26,104 bases of DNA from an uncultured Nocardiaceae bacterium (GCA_936936565.1 CAKZIX010000048.1:1-26104), one strand, 5' to 3'. Positions 1-10,162 are shown, counted from the first letter of the stretch. Notes: a model not told the origin generated them from the letters alone. Numbers and translations: made by a program.

Positions 1-131
1 ACCGTCCGGCCGGCGCGTCACAGCTGCTGAGTCGAAACCTGTTGATCTACGGCCTCGGCGGCATCGTCACTCCGTTCATCGGAATCAAACTGATCGATCT
101 GGTCATCCACTACCTCCCGGGAATGTCGTGA
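1..131 (+). CDS. kdpB: K+-transporting ATPase KdpB, C-terminal end (partial)
   Basis: Only the last 42 or so codons are in the window. The frame starting at base 3 reads NLLIYGLGGIVTPFIGIKL and continues to a TGA at 129-131. This is the last membrane segment typical of KdpB, the P-type ATPase catalytic subunit of the high-affinity potassium pump KdpFABC. The identification is strengthened by kdpC starting inside its stop codon (GTGA overlap at 128-131), the normal translational coupling in kdp operons. No catalytic motif is visible because the body of the gene lies upstream of the window. Confidence 0.9.
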   Translation, partial: RPAGASQLLSRNLLIYGLGGIVTPFIGIKLIDLVIHYLPGMS

Positions 132-1006
132 AAATCCTTGTCAGACAGCATGTGGCAGCGCTGCGGGCCCTGCTCGCGTGCACCGTCATCTGCGGAATCT
201 GCTATCCCCTGGTGATTTTCGTCGTCGCGCAGCTGCCCGGCCTCCGCGCGAACGCCGCCGGTTCGATCATCGAGCAGTCCGGCACGGGCGTCGGCAGCGC
301 GCACATCGGCCAGCAGTACACCGACGGGGACGGAAACGCCCTGCCGCAGTACTTCCAGAGTCGCCCGTCGGCAGCGGCGTACGACCCGCTCGCCAGTGGC
401 GCGAGCAACCTCGGTCCGGAAAGCGTCGTCGACGTCTTGCCCGACCCGGCCGTCGCCGGCAGCGGCAAACCCAGCCTGCTGTCCACTGTATGTGCGCGCA
501 GCAAAGCGATCGGCGAGCGCGAGGGCGTCGACGGCGCGCGGCCGTTCTGCACCCCGAGCGGCGTGGGCGCGGTGCTGGCCGTCTTCGGAGTGCGCAACAC
601 ACAGGGGCACGTGCCCGCTCCCACCCGAGTGGTCAGCGTCAACGAACCCTGTGACCGCACACCGTTCGTGGCGACCTACCAGGGCGTGCAGGTGGAATGC
701 GCGGTGTTCGGCGCCGACTACCGGGCCGGACTGATCGTGCCGGTCCGCGGCACCGCGACCCGCCCGCAGGTCCCCGCCGACGCCGTCACTGCCAGCGGCA
801 GCGGTCTGGACCCGCACATCTCGCCCGAATACGCTGCCCTGCAAGTGAATCGGATCGCGCGTGTACGAGGCGTCGATCCGGCCGCGGTCCGCGCCCTCGT
901 CGAGGCGCACACCGACGGACGCATCCTCGGGTTCTTGGGCGAACCTCGGGTGCAGGTGCTGCAACTCAACCTTGCCCTCGATGCGAGGTATCCGATGCTC
1001 GGTTGA
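128..1006 (+). CDS. kdpC: K+-transporting ATPase subunit KdpC with a cysteine-containing insertion
   Basis: KdpC is the single-span accessory subunit of the KdpFABC potassium pump and assists ATP/K+ coupling. Residues 13-38 form the N-terminal membrane helix. Family motifs follow: GSAHIGQ at 56-62, YFQSRPSAAAYDP at 75-87, SGASNLGP at 90-97, TASGSGLDPHISP at 221-233 and LGFLGEPRVQVLQLNLALD at 267-285. At 292 residues it is about 100 longer than the usual 190-200. The extra length lies between the SNLGP and TASGSGLDPH blocks (about 110-220) and carries four cysteines (C122, C141, C175, C191), which would lie outside the membrane and could form disulfides. From memory, relatives in Rhodococcus and some Mycolicibacterium carry a similar insertion. 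The GTG start at 128 overlaps the kdpB stop. No kdpDE sensor genes follow; the next gene is convergent. Confidence 0.95.
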   Translation: MKILVRQHVAALRALLACTVICGICYPLVIFVVAQLPGLRANAAGSIIEQSGTGVGSAHIGQQYTDGDGNALPQYFQSRPSAAAYDPLASGASNLGPESVVDVLPDPAVAGSGKPSLLSTVCARSKAIGEREGVDGARPFCTPSGVGAVLAVFGVRNTQGHVPAPTRVVSVNEPCDRTPFVATYQGVQVECAVFGADYRAGLIVPVRGTATRPQVPADAVTASGSGLDPHISPEYAALQVNRIARVRGVDPAAVRALVEAHTDGRILGFLGEPRVQVLQLNLALDARYPMLG

Positions 1007-1016
1007 GCCGGCGTCG

Positions 1017-1036
1017 CGCATCGCGCACTCGATGCG
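1017..1036 (+). terminator. Hairpin downstream of kdpC, possible terminator
   Basis: Eleven bases after the kdpC stop there is a perfect 7-bp stem (CGCATCG / CGATGCG) with a 6-base loop. It lies between convergent genes (kdpC plus, PPOX gene minus), where a terminator is expected. There is no T-tract after it, so an intrinsic terminator is only a tentative call; high-GC actinobacteria often use such T-poor hairpins. Confidence 0.35.
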
Positions 1037-1161
1037 AGACACGGGCCATCGGGAACAATGTTGTGCGGTCGGGTCCGGTGCGCGGTTGAACCTCACGTGC
1101 ACGTGGGTGCCGGGCGAAGGGGCGGGACTCAGTGTCCACTTTCGACGACATCGGTCGCAGC

Positions 1162-1587
1162 TCAGAACCCGCGCACCGAGGCGACATCGACGACGATCGG
1201 CACCGAGTACGTGGCGGCGAACTTCTCGACCGACCCGACCACCGCGACCATGTCCGCGCGGTACTTGTCGAGGTAGGCAGAGTTCTCGTGCGGTGCGGGC
1301 AATTCCGTCGCCGCCCGGGCGTCGCCGATGAGCACCGCGACATCGCCGCCGTCGGCGTCGCTGTTGAAGTTCAGCGCCACTCGGGATCGAACTGCGATGT
1401 GGCGCAATCGCTTTGCCGATGGCATGGTGTAGATCACCACCAGATCGTCCTGCCACACGAACCACACCGGGTTCGGCTGCGGCGTATGGTCCGCCCCGAT
1501 CGAAGTGAACCAGACAATCTTGTCTTCGTGCAGGTGCCGCTGCACGCGGGAACCGAACGGCGTTGCGGGATCAGGAAACACCGGCAT
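1162..1587 (-). CDS. PPOX-class / F420-dependent enzyme, Rv3369-type
   Basis: A 141-residue flavin- or F420-binding split-barrel protein. The pattern TPFGSRVQRHLHEDKIVWFT, then TPQPNPVWFVW, LVVIYTMPSAKRLRHI and VALNFNSDADGGDV is that of the actinobacterial Rv3369 family (pyridoxamine-5'-phosphate-oxidase-like, FDOR type). Members are thought to carry out F420H2- or FMN-linked redox chemistry on unknown substrates. The ATG at 1587 was chosen because family similarity begins just after it; the frame stays open upstream but reads arginine-rich non-family sequence. It begins 19 bases after the stop of the PHP-domain gene on the same strand, so the two are probably co-transcribed. Its Shine-Dalgarno sequence is poor, consistent with translational coupling. 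The actual substrate cannot be told from sequence. Confidence 0.85.
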   Translation of the reverse strand: MPVFPDPATPFGSRVQRHLHEDKIVWFTSIGADHTPQPNPVWFVWQDDLVVIYTMPSAKRLRHIAVRSRVALNFNSDADGGDVAVLIGDARAATELPAPHENSAYLDKYRADMVAVVGSVEKFAATYSVPIVVDVASVRGF

Positions 1588-1606
1588 ACGGCCAGCGTAC
1601 GCCCGC

Positions 1607-2617
1607 CTACTCGGCCGTCCAGGCCAACAACTCATCGGCGCTCCACGTATTGACGATGCGCTCCGCAGGCACGCCGACGGCTTGCGCCCGCTCACATCCG
1701 TAGCCCTGCCAGTCCAATTGACCGGGCGCGTGCGCATCGGTGTCGATGCTGAACACGCAGCCCATGTCCAGCGCCAGCGTCAACAGCCGCTTCGGCGGGT
1801 CCAAACGCTCTGGGCGGGAATTGATTTCGACCGCGGTGCCGTACTGGCGGCACGCCTCGAAGACCACTTCGGCATCGAAGGTGGACTCCGGTCGGGTACC
1901 GCGCCCGCCGGTGATCAGCCTGCCGGTGCAGTGTCCGAGCACGTCGACGTTCGGGTTCGCCACCGCATACACCATGCGCCGCGTCATCGTCTCGGAGTCG
2001 TCGCGCAGCTTCGAGTGCACGCTCGCCACGACGACATCCAGCTCGGCGAGCAGGTCGGCATCCTGGTCGAGGGAACCGTCGTCGAGGATGTCGACCTCGA
2101 TGCCGGTGAGAATCCGGAACGGCGCCAGCTCGGCATTCAGTTCCTCGATCACGTCGAGCTGGCGGCGCAGCCGATCGGCCGAAAGCCCGTTGGCCACAGT
2201 CAGTCTCGGCGAGTGATCGGTGAGGGCGCAGTAGTCGTGGCCCAATGCCGCGGCGCGGTGCATCATTTCGGCGATCGGGCTGCCGCCGTCGGACCAGTCG
2301 GAGTGCGTGTGCAGATCACCCTTGAGTGCGGCCCGCAGCTGCGCGCCCGCCGCCCCGATTTCCACCACCCCACCGAGCAATTCGGTCAGATACGCCGGCT
2401 GCTCCCCCGCCACTGCCTGCATGATGATCGCCGCGGTCTTCGGTCCGATACCGGCGAGCTCGGTCCAGGTCTCGGCCCGCGCGTGCGCCGCCCGCTCCGC
2501 GTCCCCGAGCCCCGCCACCACGTCGGCCGCGCGCCGGTACGCCTTCACCCGGTGCGTTTCCGCGCGCGAGCGCTCGAGCAGGTACGCGATCTCCCGAAGT
2601 GCGGCCACCGGATCCAC
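1607..2617 (-). CDS. PHP-domain phosphoesterase with N-terminal helix-hairpin-helix region
   Basis: A 336-residue protein built like the C-terminal part of family X DNA polymerases. A helical/HhH region comes first (LAGIGPKTAAII at about 54-65), then a PHP metal-dependent phosphoesterase domain from about residue 100. PHP metal motifs are visible: GDLHTHSDWSDGG (about 101-113), ALTDHS, GIEVDIL, VVASVHS, GHCTGR, and near the end DTDAHAP. There is no polymerase catalytic core, so it is a stand-alone PHP protein; related proteins act as nucleases or phosphatases on nucleic acid or nucleotide substrates. The start is taken as GTG at 2617, which has AGGA about 8 bases upstream and gives the family-like VDPVAALREIAYLLERS; an ATG at 2656 is possible. 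It is divergent from nadE and followed by the PPOX gene 19 bases downstream. Confidence 0.85.
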   Translation of the reverse strand: MDPVAALREIAYLLERSRAETHRVKAYRRAADVVAGLGDAERAAHARAETWTELAGIGPKTAAIIMQAVAGEQPAYLTELLGGVVEIGAAGAQLRAALKGDLHTHSDWSDGGSPIAEMMHRAAALGHDYCALTDHSPRLTVANGLSADRLRRQLDVIEELNAELAPFRILTGIEVDILDDGSLDQDADLLAELDVVVASVHSKLRDDSETMTRRMVYAVANPNVDVLGHCTGRLITGGRGTRPESTFDAEVVFEACRQYGTAVEINSRPERLDPPKRLLTLALDMGCVFSIDTDAHAPGQLDWQGYGCERAQAVGVPAERIVNTWSADELLAWTAE

Positions 2618-2709
2618 GAATCCATCCTCGCACTCCGCGCGCACCCGCCCGTGCATGCGGGCGCGTACGTTCGCCGGCCGCCCTGGGGCGAACGACGCTT
2701 CCTCGCCCC

Positions 2710-2758
2710 CGCATGAAGGTCACCTTCATGCGTCCTACGTGAATGAAGGTCACCTTCA
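2710..2758. promoter_or_regulatory. Two palindromes in the divergent PHP-gene/nadE control region
   Basis: In the 190-bp gap between divergent genes lie two copies of ATGAAGGTCACCTTCA (713-728 and 743-758). The first copy extends to a perfect 23-bp palindrome (710-732: 11-bp arms CGCATGAAGGT/ACCTTCATGCG around one C). The second has 7-bp arms (744-750 and 752-758). Centre-to-centre distance is 30 bp, close to three helical turns, so two protein dimers would sit on one face of the DNA. The position suits an operator pair for nadE and/or the PHP gene. It does not match NiaR, NrtR or NadR sites that I know, and the sequence could instead be a dispersed intergenic repeat. Confidence 0.5.
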
Positions 2759-2807
2759 GGCAGCGTCGGTGCCCCGACACCGGACCGGCCCGGGCTACGG
2801 TGGCGAC

Positions 2808-4817
<2,010 letters not shown>

Positions 4818-6173
4818 GCCCGGCGGCTTCTTCGAGCCGGTCGGCGACGGTGACCACGGCGTTCAGGCCTGCCATGCTGCGTTGCAGCGCGCCCGCCCGC
4901 TCCCGGTAGGCCGGGGTCGCGAGCACCCGGTCGACGGCCGCTCGAATCGCTTTCGGCGCGGGCTTCCCGGTACGCAGGTTGATTCCTGCGCCCGACCACG
5001 CGACGCGGGCGGCGACGTCGGGCTTGTCCTCGCTGTCGCCCGCCACGATCAGCGGCACCCCGTGGGCGAGTGCGAACTGGGTGCCGCCGTAACCGCCGTT
5101 GGTGATCATGACGTCCACCTTCGGCAGCAGCTCTGCGTACGGGACGAACTGCACCACACGAGCATTCGCGGGGATGTCGGCGGGCACCGGTTTGCCGCCG
5201 GTGGTCGCGACGACGAGCACCTCGGCATCGGCGAGGGCACGCAGCGTCGGCATCAGCAGCCGCTCGAGGTCGAAGTTGTCGATCGTGCCCTGCGTGACGT
5301 GGACGACGGGCGTGCCGGCGTCGAGCTCGGGCCACCAGGCCGGCAGCTCGAAATTTTTTGGTGCCGTCGGCAATACCGGACCGACGTAGCTGACCAGGCC
5401 GGGCGGCAGGTCGGTGCGCGGAAACTCGAACTCCGGGCTGGTCAACTGCAGGATCGCATCGGTGAGCAGCGGGCCGTCCATGAAGAACACCGGCAGTTCC
5501 CCGGCTCCCGACTCTCGCAGACGCGCCGCGAAGCGCCGCTGATTCGGGCCGAACAGCACCTTCTGCACGAGCAGGTTGAGCAACCGGTTGCGGAGCCGGC
5601 CGAGCGGCCCGGCCATCGGTGCCATCCCGAGCCCGCCCGGAGCGGTGTCGCGGCTGGTGTGGAACATCGGCAGCACCCCGACCGTAAGCAGCGGTGGCCG
5701 TTCGGTTTTCGGCTGCTTCGCCAGGGGTACCGCGCCGGTGAAGGCCGATTCCACCAGCACCGCGTCGACGGTGCCAGGCGCCAGCAGAGCTTGCAGTGCC
5801 CGATACTGGTGCGGCAGCGGGTTGCCGAAGATGTTGTCGATGTCGAAGCGGAGCCGCCCGAGTCCCTTCTTGTGCTTGCGCTCGGGGAAGGCCGCATCGA
5901 TATCCGTTGCGTCGTAATCGCATTCGGGCGGCAGGAGCACATGCTCCAGTCCCGCTGCGGCTACCTGCGCAGCGAACCGGCTCCCGGTGAGCACCTGAAC
6001 CCGATGTCCCCGGCGCACCAGCTCCGCACCGATCGGCAACAGCGGCGCCAGATGCCCGATCACCGGCGAACTACCCATGACGAAATGACCCATGCGGGGG
6101 TCTACGGACGCGCCGGTGCCCGGGTTCGACGAAGCACGACGCGACCGTGACGATGGTGCGGCGGGCCGCGGGC

Positions 6174-6752
6174 TCAGGTACGCGAATACTTCACGAAGGC
6201 GACGCCGTCGTCGAAGACCCGGCTGGTGAGCACATGGAAGTTGATCGTCTCCGGCAACTGCGGGCCGGCACCGAACAACGGCCGACCGGAGCCGAGCACG
6301 ATCGGATACAGCTTGAGGTAGATCTGATCGATCTCGGGCAGTAGGTGCTGGGCGGTTTCCCCGCCGCCGCACAACCAGATGCCCAGGCCCTTCTCCTGCT
6401 TGAGTTCGCGCACCGTCGCCAACGGGTCGCCGTCGATGAGTTCGATTGCGGGATCCGGACTTTCGGGCAACGTGGTCGACACCACGAACTGCCGCAGGTG
6501 CGAGTACGGGTTCGACGTGCCGGTGCGCACCCCGAAATCGTGGGTCTTGCGGCCCATGATCACCGTGTCGAACGTGATGTTCGGGCTGTCGATGCCGAGC
6601 GCCTCGCGCACCTTCGTCGGCAACGTCTCCGGGTACTGCGCGGTGATCGCGGGCTGATGGTCACCGCCCACGGGGAAGAAGTCGACGGTGCCGTCTTCGC
6701 GCGCGATATAGCCGTCGATCGTGGACGCAACGTAATAGGTCAGCTTGCGCAT
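6174..6752 (-). CDS. Dihydrofolate reductase-fold protein (RibD C-terminal family)
   Basis: A 192-residue protein of the RibD_C/DHFR-like superfamily. It opens MRKLTYYVASTIDGYIARED, the hallmark N-terminus of the stand-alone YyaP/YwjB-like branch. TVIMGRKTHDFG follows at about 63-74, then IWLCGGGETAQHLLPEID and KLYPIVLGSGRPLFG, which form the NADPH-binding and closing strands. It is probably an NAD(P)H-dependent reductase of unknown substrate; neither a true folate reductase nor a riboflavin enzyme is implied. The start is firm: a strong Shine-Dalgarno (GAGGGAGGG) lies just upstream of the ATG at 6752. It sits between mutM (85 bp upstream) and the glycosyltransferase (80 bp downstream) on the same strand. 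Confidence 0.88.
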   Translation of the reverse strand: MRKLTYYVASTIDGYIAREDGTVDFFPVGGDHQPAITAQYPETLPTKVREALGIDSPNITFDTVIMGRKTHDFGVRTGTSNPYSHLRQFVVSTTLPESPDPAIELIDGDPLATVRELKQEKGLGIWLCGGGETAQHLLPEIDQIYLKLYPIVLGSGRPLFGAGPQLPETINFHVLTSRVFDDGVAFVKYSRT

Positions 6753-6837
6753 GATGCCCTCCCTCGACCAGGGACCTCGTCAACATTGAAGGTAACGCGC
6801 GCGACCGTCCTACGGGAGAGTTTCCTCCGCCGCGCAG

Positions 6838-7692
6838 CTACCCGCGCGGACGCGGCTGACACTTCGCGCACGAATACGACGAGCGGTTCATGAAGCTTTC
6901 CCGCCGGATCGGCGCTCCGCAGCGCAGGCAGGGCTCGTGCTCGCGGCCGTAGGCGTTGAGCGAGCGGGAGAAGTAGCCCGACTCCCCGTTGACGTTGACG
7001 TAGAGGGAGTCGAAAGACGTGCCACCCTGCGCCAGGGCCTCGCGCATCACATCGGTGGCGGCGGTCAGCGCGGTGCGCAGCGCGGGCCGGGTGAGCTTGT
7101 CGGTGCGACGATTGCCGTGAATCTTGGCCCGCCACAACGCTTCGTCGGCGTAGATGTTGCCGATGCCGGACACGATCTCCTGGTTCAGCAGCGCGCGCTT
7201 GATTTCGGTGTGCTTGCCGCGCAGCACATCCACTACGGCTTCGGCGTCGAACAGGGGATCCAGCGGATCCCGCGCGATATGCGAAACCGATTGCGGCACA
7301 ATGCTTCCATCTACCTCGACAAGCGGCACGACGGACCAGCCACCGAAGGTGCGCTGATCGACGAACCGCAGTTGGCGCCCGTTGCTCAGGGTCGCGACGA
7401 TGTGCGCATGTTTCTCGACGGGCGCCTCGGTTGACTGCACCAGCATCTGCCCGCTCATGCCCAGGTGGACCACGACGCACTCGTCGTCGCCGACGTCGAG
7501 CCACAGGAACTTGCCGCGCCGGTGCACGGCGGCGATCCGCCGTCCCGCCAGCCGCCCGGCCAGGTCGTCGGCGCCTTCTAGATGCCTGCGTACCGAGCGC
7601 GGATGCTTGACGAGGACCGATTCGACAACGGCGCCCACGACGTGCGCGTCCAGCCCCCGGCGAACGACCTCGACCTCGGGAAGCTCAGGCAC
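6838..7692 (-). CDS. mutM: Formamidopyrimidine-DNA glycosylase (Fpg/MutM)
   Basis: Removes 8-oxoguanine and formamidopyrimidines from DNA and cleaves the abasic site (base excision repair). The GTG start at 7692 gives the obligatory N-terminus PELPEVEVVRRGL, in which proline 2 is the catalytic nucleophile and glutamate 3 the general acid. The DNA-contacting lysine is in HRRGKFLWL (K61). NQEIVSGIGNIYADEALW gives the helix-two-turn-helix, and the C-terminal zinc finger has cysteines at about 255, 258, 275 and 278 (CLRC...CAKC). Length 284 matches the family. Starting at 7692 fixes proline 2 and makes the gene overlap the end of rnc by 8 bases, so translational coupling is likely. The rnc-fpg order matches M. 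tuberculosis Rv2925c-Rv2924c. Confidence 0.97.
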   Translation of the reverse strand: MPELPEVEVVRRGLDAHVVGAVVESVLVKHPRSVRRHLEGADDLAGRLAGRRIAAVHRRGKFLWLDVGDDECVVVHLGMSGQMLVQSTEAPVEKHAHIVATLSNGRQLRFVDQRTFGGWSVVPLVEVDGSIVPQSVSHIARDPLDPLFDAEAVVDVLRGKHTEIKRALLNQEIVSGIGNIYADEALWRAKIHGNRRTDKLTRPALRTALTAATDVMREALAQGGTSFDSLYVNVNGESGYFSRSLNAYGREHEPCLRCGAPIRRESFMNRSSYSCAKCQPRPRG

Positions 7693-8413
7693 CGTCGGTG
7701 AGGGACTGATACGCCGCGGCTGCGGCCTTCTGTTCGGCTTCCTTCTTGGAGCGGCCGACACCGGAACCGCGAGGCACGCCCGCGATGATGACGGTGGCCG
7801 TGAATTCCTTGTCGTGATCCGGGCCCGTGGAGGTGATCTCGTACGCCGGGACGCCGAGCGCACGGTCGGCTGTCAGCTCCTGCAGGCTCGTCTTCCAGTC
7901 CAGGCCGGCGCCCATTTTCGGGGCCCGCTCGAGCAGCCCGTCGAAGAGCGTGAGCACCACGGTGCGTGCCACCTCGATGCCGTGCTGCAAGTGAATGGCG
8001 CCCAGCAGCGACTCCATGCCGTCGGCCAGGATGGACGGCTTGTCGCGGCCGCCCGTCATTTCCTCGCCGCGGCCGAGCAACAGATGCCGGCCCAGCCCGC
8101 CGTCGCCGAGCCCGCGTGCAACCTCGGCGAGCGCGTTCATGTTGACCACGCTGGACCGCAGCTTGGCCAGCTCCCCTTCGCTCTTCTCGGGGTGCGTGGT
8201 GTACAGCTTTTCGGTGACGCAGAGTCCCAGCACCGAATCGCCGAGGAACTCGAGCCGCTCGTTGGTGGGCAGCCCGCCGTTCTCGTAGGCGTAGGAACGA
8301 TGCGTGAGCGCAATCGTCAACAAGTCCGGCTCGATATCGACACCGAGCGCGGCAAGCAGCGACGACATGTCGGAGGTCTGCTCCGACTCATCCATTCGGC
8401 TGGCGCTCGTCAC
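7685..8413 (-). CDS. rnc: Ribonuclease III
   Basis: Double-strand-specific endoribonuclease that processes rRNA precursors and structured mRNAs. The signature NERLEFLGDSVLGL carries the first acidic catalytic residues; ADGMESLLGAIHLQHG carries the second glutamate. The C-terminal dsRNA-binding domain spans DWKTSLQELTADRALG to SGVGRSKKEAEQKAAAAA, which ends the typical fold. The start is uncertain: GTG at 8413 (242 residues, chosen for its distance from rpmF and the family length near 240) or ATG at 8395 (236 residues); neither has a strong ribosome site. It lies 23 bp after rpmF and overlaps mutM by 8 bp, forming a ribosome/RNA/repair operon with DUF177 and rpmF. Confidence 0.96.
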   Translation of the reverse strand: MTSASRMDESEQTSDMSSLLAALGVDIEPDLLTIALTHRSYAYENGGLPTNERLEFLGDSVLGLCVTEKLYTTHPEKSEGELAKLRSSVVNMNALAEVARGLGDGGLGRHLLLGRGEEMTGGRDKPSILADGMESLLGAIHLQHGIEVARTVVLTLFDGLLERAPKMGAGLDWKTSLQELTADRALGVPAYEITSTGPDHDKEFTATVIIAGVPRGSGVGRSKKEAEQKAAAAAYQSLTDGA

Positions 8414-8436
8414 GTCGATGTCCGGCGAACCCGGCC

Positions 8437-8619
8437 TCAGACCGCAGCAGTGACCTGGCGGCCCTTGTAGGTGCCGCAGCTCGGGCATGCAGTGTGCGGG
8501 AGCGTCTTCTCGCCGCAGCCGCGGTTCGGGCACGTGATCAGGGTGGGCGCAGTCGTCTTCCACTGGCTGCGCCGCGAGCGGGTGTTGGAGCGCGACATCC
8601 TGCGCTTGGGAACAGCCAC
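8437..8619 (-). CDS. rpmF: 50S ribosomal protein L32, zinc-ribbon form
   Basis: A 60-residue L32. The N-terminus AVPKRRMSRSNTRSRRSQWK is the conserved basic rRNA-binding tail. The zinc ribbon is complete, with C30, C35, C45 and C48 (TCPNRGCGEK...ACPSCG), so this is the zinc-binding version, unlike the cysteine-free ribosomal paralogues at the right end of the window. The start is GTG at 8619 with GGAG upstream. Only two bases separate it from the stop of the DUF177 gene, the classical yceD-rpmF pairing, which implies strict co-expression. Confidence 0.97.
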   Translation of the reverse strand: MAVPKRRMSRSNTRSRRSQWKTTAPTLITCPNRGCGEKTLPHTACPSCGTYKGRQVTAAV

Positions 8620-8621
8620 GA

Positions 8622-9209
8622 CTACTTCTCCTTCAGATTCTGGTTTTCGGCGGGGGTCTCTGACGCAAACTTGGCGAGCCCAGCCCAGCGAGGATCCAGT
8701 ATCTCATGCCGATGGTCAGAACCTGCAATCGCCAGGCGAATGCCACATTCCGAGCACAGCCCGGGGCAATCTTCGCGGCACAGCGGCTGCAGCGGCAACG
8801 CCAATCCGACGGAGTCGATCACCAGCGGTTCGAGGTCGATGTAATCGTCCTCCATGCGGTAGATCTCGGACTCGTCGGTGGTCTGCTCGGTGAGACTTTC
8901 CGGATAGGCGAACAGCTCCGTGATCTCCAGCTCGATCTCGTCGTCGAACGATTCGAGGCATCGCGAGCACTCGCCGACGACGGGAGCCCGGACGGTGCCG
9001 GTGACGAGCACGCCCTCGGACACGGCCTGCAGGCGCAGATCCAGCTCGACGTTGCTGCCCGCCGGAACGGCGATGAGATCCAGTCCGATCGGCCGCGCCG
9101 GGACGGCGGTACGACGCACTTCGCGCAGGCTGCCGGGGCGGCGCCCGACGCTGCGCGTGTCCAGCACGAAATCCGCGTCGGTGAGGCGACGCGTGCTGTG
9201 TGCGGACAT
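8622..9209 (-). CDS. DUF177/YceD-family protein
   Basis: A 195-residue member of the YceD (DUF177) family, almost universally encoded just before rpmF and linked in bacteria and plastids to 23S rRNA and L32 accumulation. Visible family features are VLDTRSVGRRPGSLREV near the N-terminus, GECSRCLESFDDEIELEITELF in the middle (CxxC pair), an acidic run DDYIDLEPLVIDSV, and the C-terminal LPLQPLCREDCPGLCSECG with four cysteines that probably bind zinc. The ATG at 9209 is preferred, preceded by GAGAGAG; an in-frame ATG at 9305 would add 32 residues without family character. It is the first gene of the DUF177-rpmF-rnc-mutM unit. Its precise biochemical role is not visible. Confidence 0.9.
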   Translation of the reverse strand: MSAHSTRRLTDADFVLDTRSVGRRPGSLREVRRTAVPARPIGLDLIAVPAGSNVELDLRLQAVSEGVLVTGTVRAPVVGECSRCLESFDDEIELEITELFAYPESLTEQTTDESEIYRMEDDYIDLEPLVIDSVGLALPLQPLCREDCPGLCSECGIRLAIAGSDHRHEILDPRWAGLAKFASETPAENQNLKEK

Positions 9210-9305
9210 GGCTGAACTCTCTCGTTGGGGGCGAGCGGCAGCGACGGGATTGTCACTGGTGTGGGGAACCACACGAGGGTACGCGACGTGGGCCGCGGAT
9301 TCCAA

Positions 9306-10076
9306 TCAGACGCGGTGCCGGGTGGCCCGACGGGCCCCGTCGGCGTCGGCATAGTCCGGCGCACCCGATCCGGTGCGCAACTGCTGACGGCCGCGTCCGA
9401 CCTGACGCACGGTCGAGGTGAGGAACTCCTCGAACTCGGCCAGCTTGTTGTCGACGTACAGGTCGCACTCCGAGCGCAGCCGATCCGACTCGGCATGCGC
9501 CGTGTCGATCACGCGCGCGGATTCGGCATTCGCGGCCTGCACGACCTCGGTCTGCGACACCAGCCGCTGCTGCTCGGCCTTGCCCTCGTCCACCGAGCGG
9601 TCGTAGGCGGCCTGGCCGGCCTCGATCAACCGTTGCTGCTCGGCACGCGCCCGTCCGGTGACCGCCTCGTACTCCTGGTTGCCCGCGGCCACGGCGCGCT
9701 CGGCATCGGCTTCGGCGTCGGTGACCAGCTGATCGGCATGCGCGCGGGCTTCGGCGACCATCCGATCCGCCTGCTCCTTGGCGTCGGCGAGCATGCGGTC
9801 GGCCTCCGCACGCGCGTCGTCGACGGTGACCCGGGCCTGCTCGTTGGCGCTGGACACCGTCTTTTCGGCGTTGCTGCGTGCATCGCCGACCAGCTTGTCG
9901 CGGTGATCGAGGACGTCCTGCGCATCGTCGAGCTCACCCGGCAGGGCCTCGCGTACGTCGTCGAGCAGCTCCAGCACGTCACCGCGCGGCACGATGCAGC
10001 TGCGGGTCGGCGGGATGCCGCGCGCCTCCTCGACAATGGCCACCAGTTCGTCGAGTGCTTCGAATACCCGGTACAT
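9306..10076 (-). CDS. sepIVA: SepIVA-like septation coiled-coil protein (DivIVA family)
   Basis: A 256-residue, almost entirely helical and highly charged protein rich in Ala, Glu, Asp and Arg. The N-terminal block MYRVFEALDELVAIVEEARG and the PRGDVLELLDDVREALPGEL block match the mycobacterial SepIVA/Rv2927c N-terminus. A long coiled coil follows with repeats such as ADRMLADAKEQADRMVAEA, and the tail SECDLYVDNKLAEFEEFL is again characteristic. In mycobacteria this essential DivIVA-like protein acts in septum formation and polar or intracellular membrane-domain organisation; the same role is inferred here. The ATG at 10076 has an excellent ribosome site (AGGAGGGA). It lies between coaD and the DUF177-rpmF-rnc-mutM unit, with gaps of 86 and 96 bp. 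Confidence 0.93.
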   Translation of the reverse strand: MYRVFEALDELVAIVEEARGIPPTRSCIVPRGDVLELLDDVREALPGELDDAQDVLDHRDKLVGDARSNAEKTVSSANEQARVTVDDARAEADRMLADAKEQADRMVAEARAHADQLVTDAEADAERAVAAGNQEYEAVTGRARAEQQRLIEAGQAAYDRSVDEGKAEQQRLVSQTEVVQAANAESARVIDTAHAESDRLRSECDLYVDNKLAEFEEFLTSTVRQVGRGRQQLRTGSGAPDYADADGARRATRHRV

Positions 10077-10162
10077 GTGTCCCTCCTCGCGCATCGAGGC
10101 CCGATCGCGTGCTGACGGTTCGCTAGCTCACCTGGACACCAGTGTGCCAACAGGGCACGCGC

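Noticed and set aside
6093..6372. N-terminal extension of the glycosyltransferase
   Set aside because: The open frame continues upstream but into the RibD-like gene on the same strand in another frame, with arginine-rich nonsense sequence. The ATG at 6093 gives the correct GT1 N-terminus.
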